From: an uncultured Pelagibacteraceae bacterium
GTDB taxonomy: Bacteria > Pseudomonadota > Alphaproteobacteria > Pelagibacterales > Pelagibacteraceae
Assembly: GCA_902566315.1 (NCBI GenBank)
Contig: CACFIL010000009.1
Coordinates: 1 to 42,355 of the forward strand
DNA length: 42,355 nt
Direction of reading: 5' to 3'
A model generated the notes under the pieces. The model did no database searches. It saw only the letters and a program-made list of their open reading frames with translations, and was not told where the DNA came from. The number at the start of each line of letters is the position of its first letter. The first letter of the stretch is position 1. The position numbers and the translations under genes are program-made. Positions 17,456 to 28,024 of the stretch are shown piece by piece.

Positions 17456-18610
17456 ATGCAGCCTAAATTAAAAGTCCTACAAGTAATCCCTAAACTAGGT
17501 TACGGTGGAGCTGAAACCGGTTGTTATGATATTGCCCATTATTTACCAGAAAATAATGTTGGATCTTATTTGATAACAAGTGGTGGTGAATTATTAAAAT
17601 TTGTTGATAAAAAAAAAGTCAAAGTTATTAGACTTCCAGTTCAATCTAAAAATCCAATACTTATTCTTCTAAACTCTATAATTATTTCAATAATTATTTT
17701 ATTAAATGGTATTAATATTGTTCATGCTAGAAGCAGAGCTCCAGCTTGGTCATGTTTAATTGCAACAAAAATTACGAGAACAAAATTTGTTACCACTTTC
17801 CATGGAACATATAATTTCAAAAGTAATATGAAAAAATTTTATAACTCAGTTATGGTTAGATCAGATTTAATTATTGCAGGTTCAAATTTTATATTTTCAC
17901 ATATTAAAGAAAACTATTCAGAATATTTATCTGATAAAAAAAAATTACTATCAATATTTAGAGGCATTAATACAGATTACTATGATGCTACCACAACTCT
18001 TGAAACGGATGAAGATAAATTATTTAAATCTTGGGAATTGATTGTTGGTAAAAAAATAATTTTATTACCCGGAAGACTTACTGCTTGGAAGGGCCAAGAA
18101 ATGTTTTTAGAAGCTTTAAATAATGTAAATATTCAATTAGGCAACGATGCTTTCATTGGAGTTATACTTGGTAATGAGCAGGGGCGAGACCTTTATAAAA
18201 AAAAACTGATTAGATTGGTTGAGCAATACAGACTTACAAAACAAATAAGATTTATAGACCATTGCAAAAATATGCCACTAGCCTATAAAATTTCAAATAT
18301 AGTAATTTCTGCATCAATAGAGCCTGAAGCATTTGGTAGAGTATCAGTTGAAGCACAATCTATGCAAAAAATGATCATTGCAAGCAACTTAGGAGGATCT
18401 AATGAAACTGTGATAGATGGTAAAACTGGTATTTTGTTTGAAGCAGGTAACGCAGAAGATTTATCTGAAAAAATTATTAAAGTCATAAATATGGATCAAA
18501 ATGAACTAAATAAAATGGGTAGTTTAGGAAGAGAAAACGCAGTAAAAAAATTTAATGTTGAAAAAATGTGTTTTTCTACTTATTCAGAATACAAAAAACT
18601 ATTAAATTAA
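17456..18610 (+). CDS. Glycosyltransferase family 4 (GT-B fold)
   Basis: Retaining glycosyltransferase of 384 residues, probably adding a sugar to LPS or another surface glycan from a nucleotide-sugar donor. The N-terminal acceptor-side motif is LQVIPKLGYGGAETGCYDIA (about 8-27). The C-terminal donor-binding domain has LLPGRLTAWKGQEMFLEAL and the GT4 E-x7-E motif EPEAFGRVSVE, followed by NLGGSNETVIDGKTGILFEAG. The acceptor and sugar cannot be read from sequence. Its stop overlaps the thrS start by one base (TAATG), so a cell-surface gene is translationally linked to a run of translation genes. A ribosome binding site is not obvious; the ATG at 17456 is the first possible start and fits the family. 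Confidence 0.9.
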   Translation: MQPKLKVLQVIPKLGYGGAETGCYDIAHYLPENNVGSYLITSGGELLKFVDKKKVKVIRLPVQSKNPILILLNSIIISIIILLNGINIVHARSRAPAWSCLIATKITRTKFVTTFHGTYNFKSNMKKFYNSVMVRSDLIIAGSNFIFSHIKENYSEYLSDKKKLLSIFRGINTDYYDATTTLETDEDKLFKSWELIVGKKIILLPGRLTAWKGQEMFLEALNNVNIQLGNDAFIGVILGNEQGRDLYKKKLIRLVEQYRLTKQIRFIDHCKNMPLAYKISNIVISASIEPEAFGRVSVEAQSMQKMIIASNLGGSNETVIDGKTGILFEAGNAEDLSEKIIKVINMDQNELNKMGSLGRENAVKKFNVEKMCFSTYSEYKKLLN

Positions 18611-20526
18611 TGCCAAATATAACTCTACCTGACGGAAAAAAAATTAACTTCGAAAAAAGTATATCAGGTTTTGAGGTTGCAGAAAAAATTAGTAAATCTC
18701 TTTCAAAGCAAGCTTTGTTAATAAGCGTTGATGGAGAATTAAAAGATTTAAATCATAACATTTCTAAAGACTCCTCAATAAAGATATTTACATCAAAAGA
18801 TAAAGAAGGTTTAGAGACTATAAGGCACGACACTGCACATATACTTGCTATGGCAGTTCAAGAATTATTTCCAGGGACACAAGTTACAATAGGACCAGTT
18901 ATTGAAGATGGTTTTTATTATGATTTTGCACGAAAAGAACCTTTTACGACAGAAGATTTAGAAAAAATTGAAAATAAAATGAAAGAAATAGTAGATCGAG
19001 ATGAAAAAACTTACAGAGAGGTCTGGAAAAGAAATGACGCAATTGAGCATTTTAAAAAAAAGGGAGAAATATATAAAGCTGAAATAATTGAGAGTATTCC
19101 AGAGGGTGAAGATGTGTCTCTATATTTCCATGGAGATTGGCATGATTTATGTAGAGGTCCTCACTTAAGTTCAACTGGTAAAATTGGAAAATATTTTAAA
19201 TTAACAAAAGTCTCAGGTGCTTACTGGAGAGGTGACTCTAATAATGAAATGTTGCAAAGAGTTTACGGAACAAGTTGGTCTACTCAAAAAGAATTAGACG
19301 ATTATTTAAATAGAATAGAAGAGGCTGAAAAAAGAGATCACAGAAAAATAGGAAAAGAAATGGATTTATTTCATTTCAGAGAAGAGAGTCCTGGATCTGT
19401 ATTTTGGCATCAAAAAGGATGGAGCTTATTCCAAAAACTTATTTCATATATGAGAATGAAACAGGAGACTGCAGGATATCAGGAGATAAATACTCCAGAA
19501 ATATTAGATCGTTCACTTTGGGAGAAATCTGGTCATTGGGAAAAATTCGGCGCCAATATGTATACTTCTACGACACCTGATGAAAAAGTATTTGCAATAA
19601 AACCTATGAATTGTCCAGGTTGCGTTCAAGTTTTTAATCAAGGTTTAAAAAGTTATAGAGATTTACCACTTAAAATGTCAGAATTTGGAAAGGTTCATAG
19701 ATATGAACCATCTGGAGCTCTTCATGGACTGTTAAGAGTTAGAGCTTTTACACAAGATGATGCACATATTTTTTGCACTGAAGAACAAATTACGCAAGAA
19801 TGTTTGACTGTAACTAATTTAATTTTAGAAATTTATAAGGATTTAGGGTTTGAAGATGTAATATTAAAATATTCTGACAGGCCAGAATTAAGAGTTGGTG
19901 ATAATCAAGTATGGGATAAATCAGAAGCTGCTTTACTAGAAGCAATTAAAGCAACAAATTTAGAATATTCCATTAACAAAGGTGAAGGTGCTTTCTATGG
20001 TCCAAAAATAGAATTTGTTTTAAGAGATGCGATTGGAAGAGATTGGCAATGTGGAACTTTACAAGTTGATTTAAACTTACCAGGCAGATTAGGTGCTTCA
20101 TTTGTTGATAGCGATGGAAACAAAAAAGTTCCTGTTATGTTACATAGGGCATTATTTGGATCTTTGGAAAGATTTATTGGAATTTTAATTGAAAATTACT
20201 CAGGAAAATTACCTTTTTGGCTTTGCCCAGTTCAAACAATAGTAATCCCAATCTCGAGTGATTTTGATAATTATGCAAAAGAAGTAAATAGTCAGTTAAA
20301 AAAAGTAGGACTTTCTTCTGAAGTAGATTTAAAAAATCACAATTTAAATTATAAAATTAGAGAACATTCATTAACTAAAGTACCAATGTTGCTAATATGT
20401 GGAAAAAAAGAAGTTGACAGCAACACAGTAACTATTAGAAGATTGGATTCTAAAAAACAAGTAACTATGGATTTAAAAGAATTCTTACAAAAATACTCTG
20501 CTTTAAACAAAGCACCTTCAATTTAG
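18610..20526 (+). CDS. thrS: Threonyl-tRNA synthetase
   Basis: Charges tRNA-Thr with threonine and removes mischarged serine. With the ATG at 18610 it is 638 residues (E. coli 642). Order of domains: TGS (1-62), editing domain with HDTAH (His73, His77) and the later Cys-Xaa-Gly-Pro-His site (CRGPH), class II catalytic core with the zinc Cys of NCPGC (Cys335), motif 2 around FGKVHRYEPSGALHGLLRVR, and a C-terminal anticodon-binding domain (about 540-638). The frame is open 14 codons upstream inside the glycosyltransferase gene, but homology starts at MPNITLPDGK. Stop and start codons overlap by one base with the genes on both sides. Confidence 0.97.
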   Translation: MPNITLPDGKKINFEKSISGFEVAEKISKSLSKQALLISVDGELKDLNHNISKDSSIKIFTSKDKEGLETIRHDTAHILAMAVQELFPGTQVTIGPVIEDGFYYDFARKEPFTTEDLEKIENKMKEIVDRDEKTYREVWKRNDAIEHFKKKGEIYKAEIIESIPEGEDVSLYFHGDWHDLCRGPHLSSTGKIGKYFKLTKVSGAYWRGDSNNEMLQRVYGTSWSTQKELDDYLNRIEEAEKRDHRKIGKEMDLFHFREESPGSVFWHQKGWSLFQKLISYMRMKQETAGYQEINTPEILDRSLWEKSGHWEKFGANMYTSTTPDEKVFAIKPMNCPGCVQVFNQGLKSYRDLPLKMSEFGKVHRYEPSGALHGLLRVRAFTQDDAHIFCTEEQITQECLTVTNLILEIYKDLGFEDVILKYSDRPELRVGDNQVWDKSEAALLEAIKATNLEYSINKGEGAFYGPKIEFVLRDAIGRDWQCGTLQVDLNLPGRLGASFVDSDGNKKVPVMLHRALFGSLERFIGILIENYSGKLPFWLCPVQTIVIPISSDFDNYAKEVNSQLKKVGLSSEVDLKNHNLNYKIREHSLTKVPMLLICGKKEVDSNTVTIRRLDSKKQVTMDLKEFLQKYSALNKAPSI

Positions 20527-21071
20527 TGGCAGATTTTAAACAAAACTACTTTCAGAGAAGAACAAAATCTAGAGGTCCTAGAACAAATCAAAGAATTACT
20601 TCACAAGATGTTCAAGTTATAGCAAGTGATGGTGATAATTTAGGAATTCTAAATTTACAAGATGCTATTAGTAGAGCTAAGGAACAAGGTTTAGATTTGA
20701 TCGAGATCGCTCCCAATGCAAAACCTCCTGTGTGTAAAATTATGGATATGGGAAAATATAAATATGATGCACAAAAAAAAGCAAATAAAGCAAAGAAAAA
20801 ACAGAAAAAGATTGAACTGAAAGAAATTAAATTACGACCGGTTACAGAAGTTCATGATTATTCATTTAAAATAAAAAATGCTCAAAAATTTATTGCAAAA
20901 GGTGACAAGGTAAAATTTACAATTAGATTCAAAGGTAGAGAGCTTCAGCATTCTAGTTTAGGGCATGAGCTTATGGATAAGATAAAAATAGATATGGAAG
21001 CTATTGGTCGTGTAGAACTTCAACCAAAGTTTGACGGTAAGCAAATGATCATGGTTATTCAGCCTTTATAA
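20526..21071 (+). CDS. infC: Translation initiation factor IF-3
   Basis: Binds the 30S subunit, keeps it free of 50S and monitors the initiator tRNA and start codon. The 181 residues include the N-terminal domain beginning RITSQDVQVIASDG, the family signature around QGLDLIEIAPNAKPPVCKIMDMGKY, a basic linker (KKANKAKKKQKKIELKEIK) and the C-terminal domain (LRPVTEVHDYSFKIKNA to the end). The start is GTG at 20526, overlapping the thrS stop TAG by one base. Many bacteria use the rare AUU start for infC so that IF-3 represses itself; GTG is weaker as a discriminated codon, so such autoregulation may be reduced here. The next gene is rpmI, in the classic infC-rpmI-rplT order. Confidence 0.97.
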   Translation: MADFKQNYFQRRTKSRGPRTNQRITSQDVQVIASDGDNLGILNLQDAISRAKEQGLDLIEIAPNAKPPVCKIMDMGKYKYDAQKKANKAKKKQKKIELKEIKLRPVTEVHDYSFKIKNAQKFIAKGDKVKFTIRFKGRELQHSSLGHELMDKIKIDMEAIGRVELQPKFDGKQMIMVIQPL

Positions 21072-21125
21072 GCTATATTTGTAGTTGTAAATTAATAGCA
21101 ATATTTGTATAAACCCACAAAAATT

Positions 21126-21332
21126 ATGCCTAAATTAAAAACAAAAAGTTCAGCAAAAAAAAGATTTAAAATTTCAGCTAAAGGAAAAGTAATAACTGCA
21201 CAAGCTGGTAAAAGACATGGTATGATTAAACGAACAAATTCACAGATTAGAAAGCAAAGGGGGACTACGGTGATGTCTAAACAAGATGGCAAGATTGTAA
21301 AGTCTTACATGCCGTATAACTTAAGAGGATAA
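21126..21332 (+). CDS. rpmI: 50S ribosomal protein L35
   Basis: Small basic protein of the large ribosomal subunit, 68 residues starting [20 protein letters not shown], with the family's [16 protein letters not shown] segment in the middle. The frame is open upstream to a TTG at 21105, but the conserved N-terminus fixes the ATG at 21126. The 54-base gap after infC is AT-rich; I see no clear L20-binding leader structure in it. One base separates its stop from the rplT start. Confidence 0.97.
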   Translation: MPKLKTKSSAKKRFKISAKGKVITAQAGKRHGMIKRTNSQIRKQRGTTVMSKQDGKIVKSYMPYNLRG

Positions 21333-21333
21333 T

Positions 21334-21690
21334 ATGGCTAGAGTAAAAAGAGGTGTAACAAGTAGAGCAAAACATAAAAAAGTATTGAAAGCTGTTAAAG
21401 GTCAGTGGGGTAGAAGAAAAAATACAATTAGAGCAGCTCGTCAAGCTATGGAAAAAGCCATGCAGTATGCTTACAGAGATAGAAGAAATAAAAAAAGAGA
21501 TTTTAAATCACTATGGATACAGAGAATAAATGCTGGAGTCAGGTCTGAGGGATTAACTTATTCTAAATTTATAAATGGTTTAAATAAGACAGGCATTAAA
21601 ATAGACAGAAAAATACTAGCTGAAATAGCTTACGATAATCCAGAAGCATTTAAAACTATAGTTAAAAAAGCTCAAGCAGCATTAAATTAA
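21334..21690 (+). CDS. rplT: 50S ribosomal protein L20
   Basis: Early-assembly 23S rRNA-binding protein, 118 residues (usual length). The N-terminal arm is highly basic ([19 protein letters not shown]) and the signature [22 protein letters not shown] lies near the C-terminus. The start has a good ribosome binding site, AGAGGA, about 4 bases upstream at the end of rpmI. In several bacteria L20 represses its own operon; no leader for this could be identified. A 43-base gap then leads to pheS. Confidence 0.97.
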   Translation: MARVKRGVTSRAKHKKVLKAVKGQWGRRKNTIRAARQAMEKAMQYAYRDRRNKKRDFKSLWIQRINAGVRSEGLTYSKFINGLNKTGIKIDRKILAEIAYDNPEAFKTIVKKAQAALN

Positions 21691-21733
21691 TTTTCATTGT
21701 TGTTTTTCTAGAGTTAACAAATATTCTACAAAT

Positions 21734-22801
21734 ATGTCCTATATTAAAAAAATTAAAGACGAATATTTATATAAATTAAATAATAATCTAAGTATTGAAA
21801 TTGTAAACCAGATAAAAACTGAATTATTTGGAAAAAATGGACAGATTTCAAATTTATTTAAAACATTAGGATCTTTAAAAACTGATGAAAGAATAAAATA
21901 CGCATCAGAATTAAATTCAATAAAAGAAGAGCTACAAGAAAAAATAAATTCTAAACTTCAAGAAATTGAAATAAGGGAAGTTAACTCTAAACTTGAAAAT
22001 GAAAAAGTAGATGTAACCTTACCTGAAAGAGAAATTAATCGAGGAAAGATACATCCTGTTTCACAAGTAATAGATGAAATATCCTCAATATTTTCTGAAA
22101 TTGGATTTAGTGTTGAAGAAGGCCCAGATATTGAGAATGAGCATTATAATTTTACAGCATTAAATACTCCAGATAATCACCCAGCAAGAGATATGCATGA
22201 CACTTTTTATTTAGACAATAATAAAGAATTATTACTAAGAACTCATACATCTCCAGTACAAGTTAGAACTATGTTGAATGGAAAACCGCCATTTAAAATT
22301 ATTGCTCCAGGAAGAACTTATAGATCTGATAGTGATCAAACTCATTCTCCCATGTTTCATCAAGTCGAAGGACTTCACATTGATAAGGATATAAATATGG
22401 GTCATCTCAAAGGATGTTTAAATTATTTTATAAAATCGTTTTTTGAAGTAGATAAAATTAAAATGAGATTTAGACCAAGTCATTTTCCATTTACCGAGCC
22501 ATCTGCAGAAGTTGATATTGGCTATGAATTGAAAGATGGGAAAATAGTAATTGGTGAAGGAAATAAATGGCTAGAAATTCTAGGTTGTGGGATGGTACAC
22601 CCAAATGTTCTTAAAAATGTAAAAGTAAATCCAGATAAATACCAAGGTTATGCTTTTGGGATTGGAATAGATAGATTAGGAATGCTTAAGTATGGAATAA
22701 ACGATTTAAGAGCTTTTTTTGAGACTGACTATAGGTGGCTTAACCATTTTGGTTTTGATCCATTAGATGTACCATCAAATTATAGAGGCCTTAGCAGATG
22801 A
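21734..22801 (+). CDS. pheS: Phenylalanyl-tRNA synthetase alpha subunit
   Basis: Catalytic subunit of the (alpha-beta)2 enzyme that charges tRNA-Phe. The 355 residues have an N-terminal coiled coil (about 1-90) that contacts tRNA, then the class II core with motif 1 ([19 protein letters not shown]), motif 2 ([14 protein letters not shown] with the preceding GRTYRSD) and motif 3 ([18 protein letters not shown]). The beta-subunit start overlaps its stop by 4 bases (ATGA), as expected for subunits made in equal amounts. Confidence 0.97.
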   Translation: MSYIKKIKDEYLYKLNNNLSIEIVNQIKTELFGKNGQISNLFKTLGSLKTDERIKYASELNSIKEELQEKINSKLQEIEIREVNSKLENEKVDVTLPEREINRGKIHPVSQVIDEISSIFSEIGFSVEEGPDIENEHYNFTALNTPDNHPARDMHDTFYLDNNKELLLRTHTSPVQVRTMLNGKPPFKIIAPGRTYRSDSDQTHSPMFHQVEGLHIDKDINMGHLKGCLNYFIKSFFEVDKIKMRFRPSHFPFTEPSAEVDIGYELKDGKIVIGEGNKWLEILGCGMVHPNVLKNVKVNPDKYQGYAFGIGIDRLGMLKYGINDLRAFFETDYRWLNHFGFDPLDVPSNYRGLSR

Positions 22802-25206
22802 AATTTACAATAGGCTGGTTAAAAGAGCATCTCGATACTAAAAAAAAAGATAGTGAATTAATTGATAAATTAACAGACTTAGGACTTGAAGTTGAGAGTT
22901 TTGAAAGCTTAAATTCTGATTTAGATAATTTTAAAGTAGCAAAAATAATTAATACTGAACAGCACCCTAATGCAGACAGACTTAGAATATGTGATGTTGA
23001 TATTGGCCAAGAAAATACTGTTAAAGTTGTATGTGGAGCACCAAATGCTAAAAAAGATCTTTTGACTATTTATGCAGGTCCTGGATCAATAATTCCAAAA
23101 AATAATATGAAACTTTCAGTCAGTAAGATTAGAGGAGTTATTTCTTATGGAATGCTTTGTTCAGAGTCTGAATTAAATTTATCAGACGAAAGCGAAGGAA
23201 TAACAGAACTAAATACAAGTCAGTACTTAGATAAAATAGGTAAAAACTTTTTTAAAAGTAATTCTGAAAAAGTTGTAGATTTATCAATCACGCCTAATCG
23301 TCCTGATTGCTTGGGGGTAAGAGGTGTAGCGAGAGATCTTGCAGCTGCTGGGGCTGGTAAATTAAAAAATATTTCCAACAAAAATATTAAAAAAAACGGA
23401 TCTCAAACAATCAAAGTTTCAATTAAAAAAGAGAAAAATCAAGGTTGTATAGTATTTGGTAGTTGTTTAATCAAAGGTGTCACAAATAAAGAAAGTCCAA
23501 AATGGCTGAAAGAAAAAATTATTTCACTTGGTCAAAAACCAATTTCAGCGATTGTTGATATAACAAATTATGTAATGTTAGACTTAAATAGACCACTTCA
23601 TGCATATGATGCAGATAAAATTGACAAAGAGATTACAGTAAGAAATTCAAAAAATGGTGAAACCTTTGAGGCTCTTGATAACAAAGAGTATAAATTAAGT
23701 GATGAAATGTGTGTTATTTCTGATAAATCTGGAGTTTTAGGTTTGGGAGGAATAATTGGAGGAAAACGTTCTGGAACTGAAATTAATACTAAAAATATTT
23801 TATTAGAATCTGCGTATTTTATTCCTAGATCAATCAGAAAAACTTCAAAACTTTTAAATCTTGACACTGATGCAAAATTCAGATTTGAAAGAGGGATTGA
23901 TCCTGAATCCATCGAATTAGGTTTGTTAAAAGCTTCTGAATTAATATCAAAGATTTGTGGGGGCAAAATAAGTAATTTTGATATTCAAAAAACTGAAAAG
24001 TTCAACAAAAATAAAATTAAATTTAACCTCTCTTTATTTGAAAAAATAACTGGTTTTAAAATTAAAGATCATGAAATAATTAAAATTTTAACTGATCTAG
24101 GATTTGAGGTTTCTAGAAAGAAATTAGAATTAGATTTAAAAATACCTACTTGGAGACCTGATATAACTCAACCAATTGATATAGTTGAGGAAATAGTAAG
24201 AGTAAAAGGATATAATAACATAGAAACTTTAGAGCCTGAAAAAACTAAAATAAAAGATACCTTAAACAAACAACAAAAACTCTTTCATTTTCTACAACGA
24301 TCTGTCGCATCAAAAGGTTATTTTGAGACTGTAACCTGGTCATTTACAGATTCTAAAATAAATAATCTTTTTAAAGAAAATCTAAAAGAAATTAAAATAG
24401 TAAATCCAATAAGTTCAGACTTAAATGTTTTACGAAATTCGATTTTCACAAATTTGATTTTTTATTTGAAGAAAAATTTAGATAGAGGATTTAAAGATAT
24501 TTCCCTCTTTGAAATTGGACCAATTTTTAAGGATAGTAAGCCTGGTGCGCAATTGACGGTAATTGGAGCAATAAAATCAGGAAAAGTATCAAGATTAATT
24601 TGGAACGAAAAAGAAAGACTAGTTGATGTCTTTGATGTAAAAAAGGATGCTATTCAGACACTAGTAGAAGCTGGGTACGATAGGAAAAGTCTTTTTATAA
24701 GAGATAAATCTCCCTCATATTATCACCCAGGCAAAGCTGGCTCGGTCTATCTTGATAAGGATGATATTGAACCTGTTGCTTATTTTGGAGACATACATCC
24801 AAATATTATTAAAAAACTTGATATAAAAACCGAGGGTCTTGTAGGTTTTGAGATTTATCTAGATCATCTAAAAGAAAATAAAATTAAACTTAAAGATCAA
24901 AAACCTAATTTTGAGTACTCTGACTTTCAAAAATCAGAAAGAGACTTTGCTTTTATAGTAGATAAAAATTTTAAAGCACAGGATTTAGTAGAAATTATAT
25001 CATCAATTGATAAAGATTTAATAAGGTCAATTAAAATTTTTGACATTTATGAAGGTGAAAATATACCAGTAGACAAAAAATCAATAGCTCTAAATGTAAC
25101 AATTCAGTCATTTGAAAAAACATTAGAAGAGAGTGATCTTGAAAAAATTAATAATTTAATTATTTCAACTGTCGAAAGTAAGTCTGGTGCAAAAATTAGA
25201 TCATAA
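22798..25206 (+). CDS. pheT: Phenylalanyl-tRNA synthetase beta subunit
   Basis: Partner of PheS, giving tRNA binding and editing of mischarged tyrosine. The 802 residues match the bacterial long form: tRNA-binding OB domain (about 40-150, [22 protein letters not shown]), B3/B4 editing domain (about 210-380, with [20 protein letters not shown]), B5 domain (about 405-475, [22 protein letters not shown] at its end), catalytic-like domain, and a C-terminal ferredoxin-fold anticodon-binding domain (about 705-801, [11 protein letters not shown]). The TAA stop is followed immediately by the lepA ATG. Confidence 0.97.
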   Translation: MKFTIGWLKEHLDTKKKDSELIDKLTDLGLEVESFESLNSDLDNFKVAKIINTEQHPNADRLRICDVDIGQENTVKVVCGAPNAKKDLLTIYAGPGSIIPKNNMKLSVSKIRGVISYGMLCSESELNLSDESEGITELNTSQYLDKIGKNFFKSNSEKVVDLSITPNRPDCLGVRGVARDLAAAGAGKLKNISNKNIKKNGSQTIKVSIKKEKNQGCIVFGSCLIKGVTNKESPKWLKEKIISLGQKPISAIVDITNYVMLDLNRPLHAYDADKIDKEITVRNSKNGETFEALDNKEYKLSDEMCVISDKSGVLGLGGIIGGKRSGTEINTKNILLESAYFIPRSIRKTSKLLNLDTDAKFRFERGIDPESIELGLLKASELISKICGGKISNFDIQKTEKFNKNKIKFNLSLFEKITGFKIKDHEIIKILTDLGFEVSRKKLELDLKIPTWRPDITQPIDIVEEIVRVKGYNNIETLEPEKTKIKDTLNKQQKLFHFLQRSVASKGYFETVTWSFTDSKINNLFKENLKEIKIVNPISSDLNVLRNSIFTNLIFYLKKNLDRGFKDISLFEIGPIFKDSKPGAQLTVIGAIKSGKVSRLIWNEKERLVDVFDVKKDAIQTLVEAGYDRKSLFIRDKSPSYYHPGKAGSVYLDKDDIEPVAYFGDIHPNIIKKLDIKTEGLVGFEIYLDHLKENKIKLKDQKPNFEYSDFQKSERDFAFIVDKNFKAQDLVEIISSIDKDLIRSIKIFDIYEGENIPVDKKSIALNVTIQSFEKTLEESDLEKINNLIISTVESKSGAKIRS

Positions 25207-27015
25207 ATGTCTACAGAAATCGATAATATAAGAAATTTTGCAATCATTGCTCACATTGATCATGGTAAATCAACTATTGCTGATAGAATTATACATAGAT
25301 GTGGTGGATTGACAGATAGAGAAATGAAGTCACAGGTTTTAGACTCCATGGATATTGAAAGAGAAAGAGGAATAACAATAAAAGCTCAAACAGTAAAATT
25401 AAATTATAAATCAAAAGATGGAAAAAATTATATTCTTAACATTATAGATACCCCAGGGCACGTTGATTTTAGTTATGAAGTAAGTAGATCCTTATATGCT
25501 TGTGAGGGTTCGATATTAATTGTAGATAGTACTCAAGGTGTAGAAGCTCAAACTTTAGCAAATGTTTATCAAGCACTAGATATAAATCATGAAATAATTC
25601 CGGTTTTAAACAAAATTGATTTACCAGCCTCTGACATAGATAGAACAAACAAACAAATAGAAGATGTGATAGGCATCGATACTGCCAATGCTGTACCTTG
25701 TTCTGGAAAAACAGGAGAAGGTATTGATGAAATTTTGGAGCAAATTATTCAAACTTTACCAGGACCAAAAGGTGAAAAAGATCATAAACTCAAGTGTTTA
25801 TTAGTTGATAGTTGGTACGACACTTACTTGGGAGTAGTGATCTTAGTAAGAGTAATTGATGGGAAAATTAAAAATAATATGAAAATTAAAATGATGTCAA
25901 CTAATCAAGATTATTTTGTTGAAAAAGTTGGGGTATTTACACCTAAACCAAAAGATATAGAAGAACTTAATTCAGGGGAAATTGGATTTATAACAACAGG
26001 AATAAAAGTTTTATCGGAAACAAAAGTTGGAGATACAATTTGTGATGCTACTAAACCATTATCAGATTTACTACCTGGTTTTAAGCCAAGTAAACCGGTA
26101 GTTTTTTGTGGATTATTTCCAGTTGATAGCTCTGAGTATCAAAAATTAAAAGATGGATTAGCTAAATTAAAATTAAATGACTCTAGTTTTTCTTTTGAGC
26201 CCGAGTCTTCTTCAGCTTTAGGGTTGGGATTTAGATGTGGTTTTTTAGGATTGTTACATTTAGAAATTGTTACCGAAAGACTAGAAAGGGAATTTGATAT
26301 TAATCTATTAACTACAACTCCGGGAGTTGTATATAAAATCCACATGAACAATGGAGAGATAAAAGATCTGCAAAATCCGTCGAGTTTACCAGATCCGACT
26401 TTGATAAAATTTATTGAAGAACCATGGATCAAAGCAACAATTATTACACCAGATCAGTACTTAGGACCAATAATAAAAATATGTCAGGATAAAAGAGGGG
26501 TTCAAACAAACTTAAGTTATTCAGGAAACAGAGCTATTGTAAATTATGAATTACCTTTAAACGAAATAGTATTTGATTTTAACGATAGATTAAAATCAAT
26601 GACAAGCGGGTATGCAAGTTTTGATTATGAAATAATTGGTCATAGAGAAGGAGATCTTGTTAAGATGAGTATTCTAGTAAATACAGAACCAGTGGATGCT
26701 TTAGCTATGATGATTCACAAAAGTTTTGCTCAAAAAACTGGTAGAGACGTTTGTGAAAAATTAAAAGACTTAATTCCAAGACATAATTTTATGATCCCAA
26801 TTCAAGCAGCTATAGGTGGAAAGATTATTGCAAGAGAGACAATTAAAGGATTTAAAAAGGATGTTTTAACAAAAATTCATGGTGGTGGAGCTACAGATAG
26901 AAAAAGAAAGTTACTTGAAAAACAAAAAAAAGGAAAAGCAAGGGCTAAACAATTTGGAAAAGTTGAGATCCCACAAGAGGCATTTATAGGTGTGCTCAAA
27001 ATATCTAAAGAGTAA
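25207..27015 (+). CDS. lepA: Elongation factor 4 (LepA), ribosome-associated GTPase
   Basis: Translational GTPase thought to act on stalled or mis-translocated ribosomes and in 30S biogenesis. The 602 residues show the G motifs AHIDHGKST (G1), RGITIKAQT (G2), DTPGHVDF (G3) and NKIDLPASD (G4), followed by EF-G-like domains II, III and V and the LepA-specific C-terminal domain (from about 490, [19 protein letters not shown], then [22 protein letters not shown]). The length is typical. It starts directly after the pheT stop; tRNA-Ser begins 5 bases after its stop, so the tRNA is probably processed from the end of this transcript. Confidence 0.97.
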   Translation: MSTEIDNIRNFAIIAHIDHGKSTIADRIIHRCGGLTDREMKSQVLDSMDIERERGITIKAQTVKLNYKSKDGKNYILNIIDTPGHVDFSYEVSRSLYACEGSILIVDSTQGVEAQTLANVYQALDINHEIIPVLNKIDLPASDIDRTNKQIEDVIGIDTANAVPCSGKTGEGIDEILEQIIQTLPGPKGEKDHKLKCLLVDSWYDTYLGVVILVRVIDGKIKNNMKIKMMSTNQDYFVEKVGVFTPKPKDIEELNSGEIGFITTGIKVLSETKVGDTICDATKPLSDLLPGFKPSKPVVFCGLFPVDSSEYQKLKDGLAKLKLNDSSFSFEPESSSALGLGFRCGFLGLLHLEIVTERLEREFDINLLTTTPGVVYKIHMNNGEIKDLQNPSSLPDPTLIKFIEEPWIKATIITPDQYLGPIIKICQDKRGVQTNLSYSGNRAIVNYELPLNEIVFDFNDRLKSMTSGYASFDYEIIGHREGDLVKMSILVNTEPVDALAMMIHKSFAQKTGRDVCEKLKDLIPRHNFMIPIQAAIGGKIIARETIKGFKKDVLTKIHGGGATDRKRKLLEKQKKGKARAKQFGKVEIPQEAFIGVLKISKE

Positions 27016-27020
27016 TAAAT

Positions 27021-27110
27021 GGAGAGGTGGCCGAGTGGTTGAAGGCGCACGCTTGGAAAGCGTGTATAGGGGAAACTCTATCATGGGTTCGAATCCCATT
27101 CTCTCCGCCA
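27021..27110 (+). tRNA. tRNA-Ser (anticodon GGA), CCA encoded, integration target
   Basis: Ninety-base class II tRNA: acceptor GGAGAGG pairs with CTCTCC-type 3' strand, D arm CCGAGTGG, anticodon loop TTGGAAA (anticodon at 27055-27057), a long variable arm as in all serine tRNAs, T loop GGTTCGAAT and encoded CCA. It reads UCC and UCU. The tRNA is intact, but its last 69 bases recur exactly at 28725-28793, so its 3' part was probably supplied by the inserted element, the usual outcome of integration at a tRNA 3' end. Confidence 0.97.
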
Positions 27111-27155
27111 TTTTTAAGGGTTTTAATAAATTTAAATTAACGTTAAGATGCTTTT

Positions 27156-27174
27156 TGTCGTCGTCTTGTCGTCA
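27156..27174 (+). repeat. Left copy of 19-base direct repeat inside the island
   Basis: TGTCGTCGTCTTGTCGTCA, 45 bases after tRNA-Ser. It matches 28637-28655 at 18 of 19 positions and is unusually G/C-containing for this region. It is internally repetitive (GTCGTC twice, separated by 5 bases), like paired binding sites. A recombinase arm-site is the likeliest role (inference). Confidence 0.75.
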
Positions 27175-27185
27175 ATAATAAATAA

Positions 27186-27383
27186 ATGAGTTGGCAAAAT
27201 AAAATATCGGTTGGTTTATTTAGAATAGCAATAATTATTAGTTTTTTTACAGGTTTAATTGCATTCTTATTATTTTATCAAACTGGATTATTTAATGCGA
27301 TTTTAGCTTCAGCAATCACTTTTGGAATAACTTTTGGTATAGTTGCTTTACTAAACTGGATAATAAGAGGCTTTATCGGTTAA
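27186..27383 (+). CDS. Small two-helix membrane protein of unknown function (island gene 1)
   Basis: I do not recognise this 65-residue protein. It has a short polar start (MSWQNK), then two hydrophobic segments, about residues 10-30 and 36-60, joined by a short YQTG turn, and ends in a basic-amphipathic IIRGFIG. The second helix is rich in small residues (ASAITFGITFGIVALL), which suits helix packing or oligomerisation. Such hairpin proteins include holins, small toxins and subunits of membrane complexes; nothing here decides between them. No Shine-Dalgarno sequence precedes the ATG, which lies 12 bases after the left repeat. Its stop overlaps the next start by one base. Confidence 0.7.
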   Translation: MSWQNKISVGLFRIAIIISFFTGLIAFLLFYQTGLFNAILASAITFGITFGIVALLNWIIRGFIG

Positions 27384-28024
27384 TGATTAAAAAAGAGGAA
27401 ATCTATAAGGCATGTAAAAACACGATTAATGAATTTAAAAATGTTGATATTGAAGCTTTTAAAGAAGAACCTTCAATTGCGTGGATACAAACAGATCCAG
27501 AAAAGCTTAAAGCAAAAGCAATTATTAAAGATGTTAAGTTTCTAACAATTTCTATACTTGAATGTGAAAATATAAATAAGCAAAAGAGAAGAATGAAAGA
27601 GATTGTTTTTAATGAGGAACTAATTGCCTCATCTTTGTATCCAATTTTGCTAGGCAATAGTACAAATATTAATGATAAGAATTTAAGAAATTATACCAGG
27701 TGGCTAATTAATAAAGACCCTTTGATTAGCAGGATTGGTATTTCTGAGGAAAAAAGTTTATTAAACGCTGCAATAATAATTCAACAACATTCAATATCAA
27801 AAATATTATCTTCAGTTTTTCAAAAATGTTTAAAAAACTTAGGAGTTAGTAATATTTGGGATAGGGCAAATGCTTTATTTATAGATGCTACACAAAATAT
27901 CTTAAAAATAATCCCTCTAATAAGTGACGATGGTGTCTTGGATGAATCAAAGTTAAGTGATGAATATAAATTTTTTCTTCATCTAAAAGCTAACATAGAT
28001 AATGCATTTATTGAAGATGACTAA
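27383..28024 (+). CDS. Unknown soluble protein (island gene 2)
   Basis: No family is recognised. The 213-residue product is predicted soluble and mostly helical, with no signal peptide and no membrane segment. The N-terminal part is charged (MIKKEEIYKACKNTINEFKN); a run of mixed beta-type sequence follows (KAKAIIKDVKFLTISILEC), and the C-terminal half is helical, ending in acidic residues (DNAFIEDD). No catalytic motif, Walker box, HTH or nuclease signature could be seen. The start ATG overlaps the stop of gene 1 by one base (TAATG), and gene 3 begins before its stop, so the three are almost certainly co-translated. Confidence 0.75.
   Translation: MIKKEEIYKACKNTINEFKNVDIEAFKEEPSIAWIQTDPEKLKAKAIIKDVKFLTISILECENINKQKRRMKEIVFNEELIASSLYPILLGNSTNINDKNLRNYTRWLINKDPLISRIGISEEKSLLNAAIIIQQHSISKILSSVFQKCLKNLGVSNIWDRANALFIDATQNILKIIPLISDDGVLDESKLSDEYKFFLHLKANIDNAFIEDD

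Noticed and set aside
21072..21125. L20-binding leader or riboswitch between infC and rpmI
   Set aside because: Only a 5-bp GCTAT/ATAGC pairing is visible, with no pseudoknot or known leader pattern.
26911..27178. Open frames on both strands across the lepA end and tRNA-Ser
   Set aside because: They read through a tRNA gene and out-of-frame lepA sequence; no start signal or protein-like composition supports them.
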